A DNA stretch of 39,510 nt, taken from positions 1 to 39,510 of the forward strand of contig JAFUTP010000031.1 of assembly GCA_017484165.1 (NCBI GenBank), in the 5' to 3' direction. The DNA comes from Cardiobacteriaceae bacterium. Lineage in GTDB: Bacteria > Pseudomonadota > Gammaproteobacteria > Cardiobacteriales > Cardiobacteriaceae. Below are positions 1-8,913 of the stretch, one piece after another; within the stretch, counting starts at the first letter, position 1, and each line of letters opens with the position of its first letter. The notes under the pieces were generated by a model. The model was not told the origin of the DNA. It saw only the letters and a list, made by a program, of their open reading frames with translations, and did no database searches. The position numbers were made by a program, and so were the translations under genes.

Positions 1-204
1 AACATGCGCAGTAGATATCGTAATACCACGAGCTCTCTCCTCAGGAGCACCATCAATCTGATCATACGCAGAAAACTCTCCACCAAAACGATCAGCCCCA
101 ACCTTCGTCAATGCAGCCGTCAGCGTAGTCTTACCATGATCAACATGCCCTATCGTCCCTACATTCACATGCGGCTTGCTGCGCTCAAATTTTTCTTTTG
201 ACAT
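1..204 (-). CDS. tuf: Elongation factor Tu, N-terminal part (cut by window edge)
   Basis: EF-Tu is the GTPase that brings aminoacyl-tRNA to the ribosome A site. Only the first 68 codons are present; the gene runs off the left edge. The protein begins [20 protein letters not shown], and the P-loop GHVDHGKT lies at residues 19-26. The switch I region follows (EERARGITI, near residues 57-65). The ATG is at 202-204, just downstream of tRNA-Thr on the same strand. The order tRNA-Tyr, tRNA-Gly, tRNA-Thr, tuf is the classical proteobacterial tufB arrangement, so the gene is probably cotranscribed with the tRNAs from the promoter near 510-537. Confidence 0.97.
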   Translation of the reverse strand, partial: MSKEKFERSKPHVNVGTIGHVDHGKTTLTAALTKVGADRFGGEFSAYDQIDGAPEERARGITISTAHV

Positions 205-236
205 TTGAATACTTCCTGAAATCTCGTGAATAACAT

Positions 237-312
<76 letters not shown>

Positions 313-328
313 GGAAAATTTAGATATT

Positions 329-402
<74 letters not shown>

Positions 403-410
403 GATAAAAC

Positions 411-495
<85 letters not shown>

Positions 496-509
496 AAATG
501 AGGCGGGCG

Positions 510-537
510 ATTTTATATGCGAAAAAATTCTTGTCAA
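510..537 (-). promoter_or_regulatory. Sigma-70 promoter of the tRNA-tuf operon
   Basis: On the minus strand there is a consensus -35 TTGACA (532-537), a 16-nt spacer and -10 TAAAAT (510-515). A GC-rich discriminator CGCCCGCC follows directly. A GC-rich discriminator is typical of stringently controlled stable-RNA promoters. The first tRNA base lies 15 nt downstream of the -10. Confidence 0.8.
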
Positions 538-678
538 GAAATACGATTATTTTTAGCCGATAAATTTATTTGATATTTTCCAAATCAGGCTTTGCGTTCG
601 CATATCGCTCAATTTTGACTAGCGTATTTTGATATTTGCAAGCCGCGAAATATTAGTCGTTTTTGCACCGCAATCTCA

Positions 679-1503
679 TCAGCAAGCAATTTCTGCTGCA
701 ATTTGCCAGTGGTCTAAATCAAATGCGACGAGTTTTCCACCCCAAGCTGCTCCGCCGTCAATGCAGGCGTATTGCGGTTTTATATAAATTCCGAGTGCTG
801 CCCAATGTCCAAAAACAATTTTCCAATCCTGCCAATCTTTATCCATTTTTTCCGCGAATTTATCGAACCAGCAAGCAAGTTTTGGATTTCGTTCTGCTGG
901 TGGCATTTTTGCGTCGAAATCTAGGCTATGGTCGGGATTGAGATAGCGCATTCTGGTGCAAGCATTGACGGTAAAACACATTTTTTCCAAAAATTTACCG
1001 TCTTTTTTCCAAATTCCTTTTCCATTGCGATATACGGCTTGCAAGAAATCTTTTTTATCGGATTTCTTGCCCTGCATTGCGTTTTGATATTGGCAATTTA
1101 GTTCGTTTAATTCTTTTCGCGACCAGAAGGGATAAACACCAGCGTGCGTCATCATTATTTTCCGCCTCTCATCTTCGACGGCAAGCGGCATTTGGCAGAG
1201 CCAATCAACAATTTTTCCTGCATCTTTTTCTTTCAAAATTTGGGCTACGGTTTTTTTTACGCGTCCTTTATCCAATCCGAAACCTTGCACCATCAAGGAA
1301 AAATCATGATTACCGATAACCGTTTTCGCGCTACTACCGAGCTCCATCACAAAGCGCAAGGTTTCGAGTGATTGTTCGCCGCGGTTTATAAAATCGCCGA
1401 CAAACCAGAGTTCATCTTGATTTCGGTCATATTTAATTGCGTCTAGTAGTTGTAATAACTGATCGAGATGAGCATGCACATCGCCGATTGCATAAGCAGT
1501 CAT
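679..1503 (-). CDS. apaH: Symmetrical bis(5'-nucleosyl)-tetraphosphatase ApaH
   Basis: Cytoplasmic metallophosphatase that splits Ap4A symmetrically into two ADP; it also removes Np4 caps from RNA in bacteria. The protein is 274 aa, the usual family length. The metallophosphoesterase signatures are visible: GDVHAHLDQL near residues 7-16, GDFINRGEQSLE near 37-48 and GNHD near 64-67. I take the ATG at 1501-1503, because AGAGGA lies upstream at good spacing and MTAYAIGDVH is the conserved N-terminus. A longer in-frame start at 1542 would add 13 unlikely residues and overlap the waaA promoter space. It is divergent from waaA with only 40 bp between starts, so the promoters overlap or lie inside the genes. 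Confidence 0.95.
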   Translation of the reverse strand: MTAYAIGDVHAHLDQLLQLLDAIKYDRNQDELWFVGDFINRGEQSLETLRFVMELGSSAKTVIGNHDFSLMVQGFGLDKGRVKKTVAQILKEKDAGKIVDWLCQMPLAVEDERRKIMMTHAGVYPFWSRKELNELNCQYQNAMQGKKSDKKDFLQAVYRNGKGIWKKDGKFLEKMCFTVNACTRMRYLNPDHSLDFDAKMPPAERNPKLACWFDKFAEKMDKDWQDWKIVFGHWAALGIYIKPQYACIDGGAAWGGKLVAFDLDHWQIAAEIAC

Positions 1504-1543
1504 TTGTATTGTTCCTCTATTTTTATTTACCGTAACACACAAA

Positions 1544-2851
1544 ATGCTACGAATTTATTCATTTTTACTTTTACTTCTCACACCGTTTGCACTTTTGCGG
1601 CTTTTTGTCAAATCTCGCTCCAATCCCGCATACCGCCAAAATATTCCCGAGCGATTTGCTTTTAATTTACCGTCATTTCTAAACGAAAGAATTTCTCCCA
1701 TCTGGATTCATACGGTATCGGTTGGGGAATTTTTAGCTCTACGACCGCTGATTTTGCGGATTTTGCAAGACACGGACGAACATATCTATCTCACCTGCAC
1801 CACCCCAACAGGACGCGCTCAAATTGCTAACTGTATTACTGAACTGCCGTCCGATTTAGCCGCCAGAGTGATTTTTTCCTATTTACCGTATGACTTAAAA
1901 ATTCTGCAAAAACGCACGCTACAAAAAATCAAACCGCGCGCGATTTTGCTGATGGAGACCGAAATTTGGGCGAATTTAATTGCAACTGCCAGTTTGACAA
2001 AAATCCCCGTAATTCTCATTAACGCACGGCTGTCCGAACGGAGTTTGTGCGGTTATTTGCGCTTTCAGTGGTTTTTTACTCCGCTTTTGAACGGAATAAA
2101 AATTGCCGCGCAATCAACATCTGACGCAGAAAGATTTAGAAAACTCGCGCCTGATGCGCAAATTACCGTCATCCCGAATATCAAATTTGCAGCCCAGAAA
2201 ACCGCGCAAAAGATGCAATTTCCTGCTGAATTTCTCTCCGCGAACAATCGCTTATTTCTCGCTGCCAGCACGCATAGCGGTGAAGATGAACTTGTTTTGC
2301 GGGCGTATTCGGATTTAGTCCAAAAACATCCTGATTTACGGCTTTGCATCGCGCCTCGCCACCCCGAACGGCGGGAGGAAATTGTGCAAATCTGCGAAAA
2401 GCACGCTTACAACGCGATTTTGCGTTCCGCTGAAAACCAGCATCCAGACGGCAAAAACACGGTTTTTATTCTCGACACTATCGGTGAATTAAATTCGGCA
2501 TATCTTGCGGCAGATGTTGCTTTTGTTGGCGGTAGCTTGATTGCGCGCGGCGGACACAATCCTCTGGAAGCGTTGCAAGCGGGAGCAGCGGTATGTTTCG
2601 GGAGTTTTATGTTTAACTTCGCGCAAATTGCTGATGAATTGAAAAGTCTGGAATTCGTGCGCAAGCTTGATGAAAACACGGTAGAAAATCTCTCCGCCGC
2701 CGTAGAAAATCTGCTGGAATACCGAAAAAATCACGGTAATGCGGCAATTTTGCAATTTAGCGAGGAGAAAAGTTCAGGAATTTTGCAAGCGCATTTCTGT
2801 TATTTAGACCGCGTTTTGCAATTTCAAAAATCGCCGCAAAGCGCGGCATAA
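1544..2851 (+). CDS. waaA: 3-deoxy-D-manno-octulosonic acid transferase (lipid A Kdo transferase)
   Basis: Inner-membrane-anchored glycosyltransferase (GT30) that adds Kdo from CMP-Kdo to lipid IVA in LPS core synthesis. The 435-aa protein has an N-terminal hydrophobic anchor (residues about 3-18, LLLLLTPFALLRL). The conserved IWIHTVSVGEFLALRPLI block lies near residues 53-70, with METEIWANLI in the middle and GGSLIARGGHNPLEAL in the C-terminal donor-binding half. Length fits the family (about 425). The ATG follows an intergenic region of 40 bp shared with apaH. luxS starts 20 nt after its stop, suggesting one transcript. Confidence 0.95.
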   Translation: MLRIYSFLLLLLTPFALLRLFVKSRSNPAYRQNIPERFAFNLPSFLNERISPIWIHTVSVGEFLALRPLILRILQDTDEHIYLTCTTPTGRAQIANCITELPSDLAARVIFSYLPYDLKILQKRTLQKIKPRAILLMETEIWANLIATASLTKIPVILINARLSERSLCGYLRFQWFFTPLLNGIKIAAQSTSDAERFRKLAPDAQITVIPNIKFAAQKTAQKMQFPAEFLSANNRLFLAASTHSGEDELVLRAYSDLVQKHPDLRLCIAPRHPERREEIVQICEKHAYNAILRSAENQHPDGKNTVFILDTIGELNSAYLAADVAFVGGSLIARGGHNPLEALQAGAAVCFGSFMFNFAQIADELKSLEFVRKLDENTVENLSAAVENLLEYRKNHGNAAILQFSEEKSSGILQAHFCYLDRVLQFQKSPQSAA

Positions 2852-2871
2852 AGCAATAAAAGGACGAAAAA

Positions 2872-3348
2872 ATGAGCAAAAAAATGAATGTAGAAAGCTT
2901 TAATTTAGACCACACCACCGTGCAAGCTCCGTATTTACGGCTTGCGGATAAAAAAACAGGCGAGCACGGCGACACAATTTACAAATACGACTTGCGCATT
3001 TGCCAGCCGAACGCCGAACATATGGAAATGCCAGCTTTACATTCGCTAGAACACTTAATGGCTGAACTTGCCCGCAATCACAGCGACCGCGTCATCGATA
3101 TTTCACCGATGGGCTGCCAAACGGGCTTTTATGTCTCATTGTTGAATGACGGCGACTATCAATCCGCATTACAACTCATCGAAGCGACTTTGCAGGATGT
3201 TCTCCAAGCAAATGAAGTTCCCGCTTGCAATCCCGTGCAATGCGGTTGGGCAGCAAGTCATTCTCTCGCTGGTGCGCAGGAACTTGCCAGAAAAATGCTC
3301 GATAAAAGACAGGAATGGGAAACCGTGTTTAAGGACGGTAGCAATTAA
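2872..3348 (+). CDS. luxS: S-ribosylhomocysteine lyase LuxS (AI-2 synthase)
   Basis: Cleaves S-ribosylhomocysteine to homocysteine and DPD, the precursor of autoinducer-2, in the activated methyl cycle. The 158-aa protein shows the metal site HSLEH (H57, H61) plus C124 (QCG), the catalytic C82 in SPMGCQTGF and E60. RBS AAGGA precedes the ATG. It probably shares a transcript with waaA. The start [18 protein letters not shown] and the compact length remind me more of Bacillus/Gram-positive LuxS (VESFELDH, APYVR) than of the PLLDSF...DHT type usual in Neisseria and Enterobacteriaceae. Acquisition by transfer is therefore possible, but this rests on memory of the families, not on a tree. Confidence 0.95.
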   Translation: MSKKMNVESFNLDHTTVQAPYLRLADKKTGEHGDTIYKYDLRICQPNAEHMEMPALHSLEHLMAELARNHSDRVIDISPMGCQTGFYVSLLNDGDYQSALQLIEATLQDVLQANEVPACNPVQCGWAASHSLAGAQELARKMLDKRQEWETVFKDGSN

Positions 3349-3560
3349 CGGTGAATAGATATGAAGATGCTTGCGGGCGAAATTGAATTTCAGCGGAAAT
3401 TGCTATCCGTTTGCATTTATGGCTCGGAGAAAACAGCCCTCCGCAGAAAGTTAGCTCAATCAGCAGGCTAATTACAACTTATGGCAAGCAAAAACAACAC
3501 AAAATTTTCAATCGCTGATTAGCCACAATTACAGCAACCGACAATGTTTATGTATGAACA
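3349..3560 (+). other. Non-coding stretch between luxS and its terminator
   Basis: About 210 bp with no conserved gene. It holds the possible 36-aa ORF and a GGCTAAT ... ATTAGCC inverted repeat near 3468-3525 that could fold in the 3' end of the waaA-luxS transcript. I see nothing else recognisable. Confidence 0.3.
3361..3471 (+). CDS. Possible 36-aa small ORF after luxS
   Basis: An ATG 12 nt after the luxS stop opens a 36-codon frame (MKMLAGEIEFQRKLLSVCIY...) ending at a TAA. A weak GGTGA lies about 8 nt upstream. I recognise no family and there is no second support for translation. It could equally be untranslated 3' sequence of the waaA-luxS transcript. Confidence 0.2.
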   Translation: MKMLAGEIEFQRKLLSVCIYGSEKTALRRKLAQSAG

Positions 3561-3602
3561 AAAACGGCGGTAGTTTTTCCTTTGCACTACCGCCGTTTTT
3601 TA
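3561..3602 (+). terminator. Rho-independent terminator after waaA-luxS
   Basis: Strong stem AACGGCGGTAG / CTACCGCCGTT with a 13-nt loop followed by a T run. The A run on the left makes it usable in both directions. Confidence 0.85.
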
Positions 3603-3603
3603 T

Positions 3604-3724
3604 GGGCGCATCTAAATTGATGGTTAGTTCTATTTTTTATCTTCGTCATCCTGAGCGCAGCGAAGGATCTTCCGATAGAGATTTTTCGCCTACGGCTCAA
3701 AATGACGAATTTCGTAGATACGCC
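3604..3724 (+). repeat. MITE-like dispersed repeat, copy 1
   Basis: Starts GGGCGCATCTAAA and ends TAGATACGCC, so the ends are near-inverted repeats. Internally CGTCATCCTGAGCGCAGCGA and the complement of TTTCGCCTACGGCTCAAAAT form a long imperfect hairpin. The same layout occurs ten more times in the window. Confidence 0.85.
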
Positions 3725-3823
3725 TTATGTCATAACAATTCCTTTCCGACCGCGACAGCATCATCAACCTAATCCCCAGCAGCATTTCCCCGCTTGCCTG
3801 CGCAAACAAAGCAAAATCTTGAT

Positions 3824-3853
3824 TTGACAAAAAAAAAAACAGACACAATTTGC
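3824..3853 (+). promoter_or_regulatory. Possible promoter with an 11-A spacer tract
   Basis: A consensus -35 TTGACA (3824-3829) runs straight into a tract of 11 A (3829-3839). The -10 would fall near 3846-3852 (CAATTTG), which is a poor match. If real, changes in tract length would alter promoter spacing of the downstream surface lipoprotein gene. The leader also contains a GGCGGT/ACCGCC hairpin at 3860-3878. Confidence 0.35.
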
Positions 3854-3959
3854 CCTCGTGGCGGTGATTTTTACCGCCGCAGGCTCGGCGCAATTGCTCA
3901 TCAGAACTTATTTCGGAGCGATTGCGCTTTTTCTTAAAACCTTTTAAGAGGACAAATTG

Positions 3960-4904
3960 ATGAAAAAATATTTAACTCTTGCAATGCTTGCTGCCCTAAC
4001 AGTTGGATTAACTGGCTGCTTTGGTAATGGTGATGATGGTGAAGTAATGAGTCCAAATAATCCTACCGCTCCATCTGATCCGTCTAATTCTGGTAGCCAA
4101 ACAGGCGGTTCTACTAGCGGCAGCTCAACTGGAGGTTCAACGGGCGGTTCTTCTTCTGGCGGCAGTTCAACAGGCGGTTCAACTGGTGGTTCTTCTTCTG
4201 GCGGTAGCTCAACTGGCGGTTCTACTGGTGGTTCTTCTTCTGGCGGTAGCTCGACGGGAAGCGTTACAGGTATAGCAGGAACTCAATTAAAACTTGCAGA
4301 TAAGTCAGTTAGCGCGCTTGGCAAATCTGATGCCATTACCACTATCAAATTCGCAAACGGTGATGACGCGCATACATTTGTTTACCCAACAACTCTCGTT
4401 GCTGGCACTTTTATGGTGATGAATTCAGGCACTTATAACGACAAATATGACACTTTATTGTGGTCTGGACCGAGAATTATGAGTTACGGTCGTTTCGGAA
4501 TGCTCTCCGCAGTGGGTGATGATGATGTCTATCTCTTCCAACAAGGTGAGAGCACTGATGTAAGTGCTGTTCCTGCTAGCGGCACGGTGAATTATTCAGG
4601 TTCAGCCTTTGTCGTTCAATCTAACAACCCGACTGGCGAGACTACAACCGATGCCAAAGTCGCGCTTACCGCTGATTTCGATAAAAAATCCATTACTGGA
4701 ACAATTTCCAATATCGAAATCGATAAAAAAGCTATGAACAACATCAGCTTGAACGGTTCAATTTCAGGCAATACTTTCAAGGGAGATACTGGCAATGTTG
4801 TATTTGATGGTGGTTTCTACGGACCAGCCGCAGAAGAAGCAGCTGGCGTATTTGCCGATAAAGGACAAAATTTAGCTGGCGGTTTCGGTGCAAAGAAAGA
4901 ATAA
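3960..4904 (+). CDS. TbpB-like surface lipoprotein with Gly/Ser/Thr repeat stalk
   Basis: Predicted outer-membrane lipoprotein of 314 aa. It has a signal peptide (MKKYLTLAMLAALTVGL), lipobox LTGC with the acylated Cys at residue 20, and a low-complexity Ser/Gly/Thr linker from about 40 to 103. A beta-rich domain follows and ends GGFYGPAAEEAAGVFADKGQ...GGFGAKKE. That ending is the hallmark of the TbpB/Slam-dependent lipoprotein beta-barrel (TbpB_B_D-like), seen in transferrin-binding protein B, factor H-binding-like and haemophore-type lipoproteins. The ligand cannot be told from sequence. I chose the ATG at 3960 (AGAGGA 7 nt upstream) over the TTG just before it. No tbpA or slam gene is adjacent. 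A terminator follows. Confidence 0.8.
   Translation: MKKYLTLAMLAALTVGLTGCFGNGDDGEVMSPNNPTAPSDPSNSGSQTGGSTSGSSTGGSTGGSSSGGSSTGGSTGGSSSGGSSTGGSTGGSSSGGSSTGSVTGIAGTQLKLADKSVSALGKSDAITTIKFANGDDAHTFVYPTTLVAGTFMVMNSGTYNDKYDTLLWSGPRIMSYGRFGMLSAVGDDDVYLFQQGESTDVSAVPASGTVNYSGSAFVVQSNNPTGETTTDAKVALTADFDKKSITGTISNIEIDKKAMNNISLNGSISGNTFKGDTGNVVFDGGFYGPAAEEAAGVFADKGQNLAGGFGAKKE
4119..4262 (+). repeat. 42-bp in-frame tandem repeat in the lipoprotein gene
   Basis: Three units of 42 bp (4119-4160, 4161-4202, 4203-4244) each encode GSSTGGSTGGSSSG, with a partial fourth after them. The units differ only at synonymous positions. Unit number can change without shifting frame, altering stalk length. Confidence 0.9.
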
Positions 4905-4940
4905 AAATCTTTTTTTCATACAAAAAACCTTGATAGATAC

Positions 4941-4968
4941 AAAAAGCCCCGTAATGCGGGGCTTTTTT
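4941..4968 (+). terminator. Rho-independent terminator of the lipoprotein gene
   Basis: Stem AAAAAGCCCC / GGGGCTTTTTT with loop GTAATGC followed by T residues, 36 nt after the stop codon. Confidence 0.9.
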
Positions 4969-4988
4969 CGTGGTAAGGAGAAATTGAA

Positions 4989-5108
4989 GGGCGTATCTAA
5001 AAATTCGTCATTTTGAGCCGTAGGCGAAAAATCTCTAACGGTAGATTCTTCGCGGCATTCAGGATGACGAGGTAAAAAATATAACTACTCCTAAATTTAG
5101 ACACGCCC
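4989..5108 (-). repeat. MITE-like dispersed repeat, copy 2
   Basis: Reverse orientation of copy 1: begins GGGCGTATCTAAAAATTCGT and ends TTTAGACACGCCC. It lies between the lipoprotein terminator and the groES promoter. Confidence 0.85.
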
Positions 5109-5143
5109 TTTCGGATATGCCCTACTTTTTTTCTAACTTGCAA

Positions 5144-5172
5144 CTTGAAAAACAAACTCGCTGCCACATTTA
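5144..5172 (+). promoter_or_regulatory. Sigma-32 (heat-shock) promoter of groESL
   Basis: CTTGAA (5144-5149), 14-nt spacer, CCACATTTA (5164-5172) matches the RpoH consensus CTTGAA-N13-15-CCCCATNTA at all but one or two positions. It lies about 200 nt before groES, giving a long leader. I see no CIRCE element (TTAGCACTC...GAGTGCTAA), so control looks RpoH-type rather than HrcA-type. Confidence 0.8.
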
Positions 5173-5370
5173 GGTTCGCGTTGTCGCAAGCACTTGCTCA
5201 CGACTTAAACAAACAACCGTTTTTCTACGGAATTTCATATCTAAAAATCTTCTGCAATAAAAACGAGATTGGGCTGCTGCCCTCTTCGGTCGGTATTTTT
5301 TTGCAATTTGTCAGTGATTTTTAGATAGACCTTACTTACACATTTTTATTTACAAATTTTGGAGATTTAT
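5173..5370 (+). other. groES 5' leader
   Basis: Roughly 190 nt of untranslated leader between the heat-shock promoter and groES. It contains a small CCGTTTTTCTACGG hairpin near 5217-5230 but no ORF or known riboswitch that I recognise. Confidence 0.4.
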
Positions 5371-5658
5371 ATGAAATTAAGACCTCTACACGATCGCGTT
5401 ATCGTTAAACGCGAAGAAGAAGAGAAAACCACCGCTGGCGGCATTGTTCTTCCAGGTTCAGCCGCTGAAAAACCATCACAAGGCAAGGTTATTGCGGTAG
5501 GCGAAGGCAAAATCCGCGACAACGGCGAAAAAATCGCAATGAATGTCAAAGTCGGCGACAAAATTTTGTTCGGCAAATACTCTGGCAGCGAAGTCAAAGT
5601 TGATGGCGAAGACTTAATCATCATGCGAGAAGACGAAATTTTCGCGGTTATCGAATAA
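5371..5658 (+). CDS. groES: Co-chaperonin GroES (Hsp10)
   Basis: Seven-membered lid of the GroEL folding chamber, acting in the cytoplasm. The 95-aa protein starts [14 protein letters not shown] and has the mobile-loop region [19 protein letters not shown] (about residues 17-35) and the conserved end [16 protein letters not shown] lies 8 nt upstream of the ATG at 5371; a longer in-frame start at 5359 is less likely because it overlaps the RBS. groEL follows after 20 nt with its own RBS, forming the usual groESL operon. Confidence 0.97.
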   Translation: MKLRPLHDRVIVKREEEEKTTAGGIVLPGSAAEKPSQGKVIAVGEGKIRDNGEKIAMNVKVGDKILFGKYSGSEVKVDGEDLIIMREDEIFAVIE

Positions 5659-5666
5659 TTTTTTAG

Positions 5667-7325
<1,659 letters not shown>

Positions 7326-7385
7326 TAATTTCCAGCAAATTGGAAATTATCTAATTCCGTTCATTAGCACTTTCGCTAACGAAAT

Positions 7386-7418
7386 AAAAACCCCCTCGCA
7401 AATGCGGGGGTTTTTTTT
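7386..7418 (+). terminator. Rho-independent terminator of groESL
   Basis: Stem AAAAACCCCC / GGGGGTTTTTTTT with loop TCGCAAATGC, 60 nt after groEL. Confidence 0.92.
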
Positions 7419-7480
7419 GTATTTGCAGTTGATATTATTTCTCATTTAGATTATTATCTAGATACCGTTATTTGATAAAC

Positions 7481-7593
7481 GGGCGCATCTAAATTTAGGC
7501 TAGTTCTATTTTTTACCTCGTCATCCTGAGCGCACAGCGAAGGATCTGAAGATTTTTCGCCTACGGCTCAAAATGACGAATTTTTAGGTATGC
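7481..7593 (+). repeat. MITE-like dispersed repeat, copy 3
   Basis: Forward copy starting GGGCGCATCTAAATTTAGG. It has a small internal deletion after AAGGATCT and ends TTTTTAGGTATGC. It ends 45 bp before the next gene. Confidence 0.85.
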
Positions 7594-7637
7594 ACAACGG
7601 TAAGTTATTTTTTTCAATCACGAATTCGGAGAAATAT

Positions 7638-8228
7638 ATGAAACTCAAAAATTGCGATATTTATCTTGGAGAAATTTTAGAATTATTAAATGAAGTTCTA
7701 GTGGAAATAAAAGAAAATAAAGAAGAAGGAATTTATAAAGACTTATTTTCCGCTTTAAGCCGTGAAATGTTAAACTTCTGGGATATTCGCGAAAAAATAT
7801 ATCAAGCAGAACCTGACATAAAACGAGATTTTTTACTTGAAATAGAAGAAGATAAAGAACGGTTCGAGAGCTTAAATAATCAGCTACAACAAGCTTTATC
7901 GCTTTACCAAGAAGATAATTTCCAAGCGGCAAAAGAAGCTTTTAATCAGGTATTAAATAAAGCTAAATCAGGTTATTTTGTCAATATTTGTAAAGCTAAA
8001 ATTTATGACTGTGATGAGCAAATAAATAAGTCTTTCAATCAAGCAACGGATAAATATTCCATCGATGTTAATTTTTTAGAAAATTTATACGAAAGAGCAT
8101 TAAAATTAAAAGAAGATGGTGAAAATAAAAAAGCAGAAGAGTTATTTTTACAACTTGCAACACTCACAAGATTTTCTTATTTTGAAATTCTCGCAAAAGC
8201 TAATTTATTTGAATTAAATCAGCAATAA
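7638..8228 (+). CDS. Hypothetical helical, TPR-like protein
   Basis: A 196-aa protein I do not recognise. It is rich in Glu, Lys, Asn and Leu, has no signal peptide or membrane segment, and is predicted all-helical. Two stretches look like single TPR hairpins: LYQEDNFQAAKEAFNQVLNK (about residues 93-112) and LYERALKLKEDGENKKAEEL (about 153-172). This suggests a protein-binding scaffold, not an enzyme. I use the ATG at 7638 preceded by CGGAGA; an ATG at 7590 lies in the repeat and lacks an RBS. It stands alone between groESL and the hic locus, and its very low GC hints at accessory origin. Confidence 0.65.
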   Translation: MKLKNCDIYLGEILELLNEVLVEIKENKEEGIYKDLFSALSREMLNFWDIREKIYQAEPDIKRDFLLEIEEDKERFESLNNQLQQALSLYQEDNFQAAKEAFNQVLNKAKSGYFVNICKAKIYDCDEQINKSFNQATDKYSIDVNFLENLYERALKLKEDGENKKAEELFLQLATLTRFSYFEILAKANLFELNQQ

Positions 8229-8234
8229 CAGTAA

Positions 8235-8270
8235 AGAAAAAACGGCTTGAAGTTGTAATTTTCAAGCCGT
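8235..8270 (-). terminator. Rho-independent terminator of the hic locus
   Basis: Perfect 10-bp stem ACGGCTTGAA / TTCAAGCCGT at 8242-8270. On the minus strand it is followed by a T run (the A run at 8235-8241), 20 nt after the hicB stop. It may also stop transcription from the plus side. Confidence 0.75.
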
Positions 8271-8289
8271 AAGAGTGGAAAATAAAAAA

Positions 8290-8616
8290 CTAAACAGCAT
8301 TACTTAATGTCTCGCTAACCAATTGATTTAAAGTTTTACCCGCAGCTTGCGCCTTATTTATAGCAGCGCGATGTAATTCTGGCGGAATACGCAACATTAA
8401 GCGACCGCTGACTGGTTTTTGAGCCTCCTTTCCTGCTCGCTCGCAAGCGGCGATATATTCATCAACCGATAAAGTAAATTCGGCTTTCATATCTGCCACA
8501 TTATCAGCGTGAAAACACACAATATCACTAATACCTAAAATGCGCCCGACAAAAATATCATCTCGCTCATCAAATTCAATTTTTGCTGTATAGCCTTTGT
8601 ATGACAATGTGTTCAT
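8290..8616 (-). CDS. hicB: HicB family antitoxin
   Basis: Antitoxin that binds the HicA mRNA interferase and represses the operon. The 108-aa protein has the HicB fold: LSYKGYTAKIEFDERDDIFVGRILGI (about residues 4-29) followed by FHADNVADMKAEFTLSVDEYI. A ribbon-helix-helix DNA-binding end follows, SGRLMLRIPPELHRAAINKA (about 77-96). Its ATG overlaps the stop of the frameshifted hicA reading frame (TAATG), the usual translational coupling. It appears intact although its toxin partner is broken. Confidence 0.9.
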   Translation of the reverse strand: MNTLSYKGYTAKIEFDERDDIFVGRILGISDIVCFHADNVADMKAEFTLSVDEYIAACERAGKEAQKPVSGRLMLRIPPELHRAAINKAQAAGKTLNQLVSETLSNAV

Positions 8617-8877
8617 TATGTTTTTCCTTGAATATTTGCAGCAATAAAAAATTCACGCAAGGTTTCAATTTGATAGCGTTTTGCTTCTTTTTCAGGATTG
8701 TGGACGGTGTCCGTGCCATTCGCAACCGTTAAGAAAAAATTTTACTCGTGAACCGTTCCCCTCTTCAATAGAGCCGCCCAATGTCAACACCAACTTTTCA
8801 ATATCACCAAAGCGAATATTGCCTTGTGTCGGTCGAGTAAAAATAGCGTTGAATATCTTCTGTTGCTTGCTGTTCAT
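8616..8877 (-). pseudogene. hicA: HicA family mRNA interferase toxin, frameshifted
   Basis: The first 61 codons (MNSKQQKIFNAIFTRPTQGNIRFGDIEKLVLTLGGSIEEGNGSRVKFFLNG...GHRP) match the longer HicA type with the dsRBD-like fold. After GHRP the frame hits TGA. In the adjacent frame the sequence continues H-NPEKEAKRYQIETLREFFIAA and stops at TAA overlapping the hicB start, exactly where hicA should end. Loss of one base near 8703-8708 (the HRPHNP segment) therefore explains the break, which falls at the catalytic HRP-H region. Either a real inactivation or a sequencing error. Confidence 0.8.
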
Positions 8878-8913
8878 AAAGATTGTAGAGTTAAGCCAAA
8901 ATCTATTTTTCTT

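Noticed and set aside
1077-1371. Plus-strand ORFs opposite apaH
   Set aside because: They are antisense shadows of a well-conserved gene with no family resemblance.
7590-7637. Upstream ATG for the helical protein gene
   Set aside because: It lies at the end of repeat copy 3 without an RBS, whereas ATG 7638 has CGGAGA at proper spacing.
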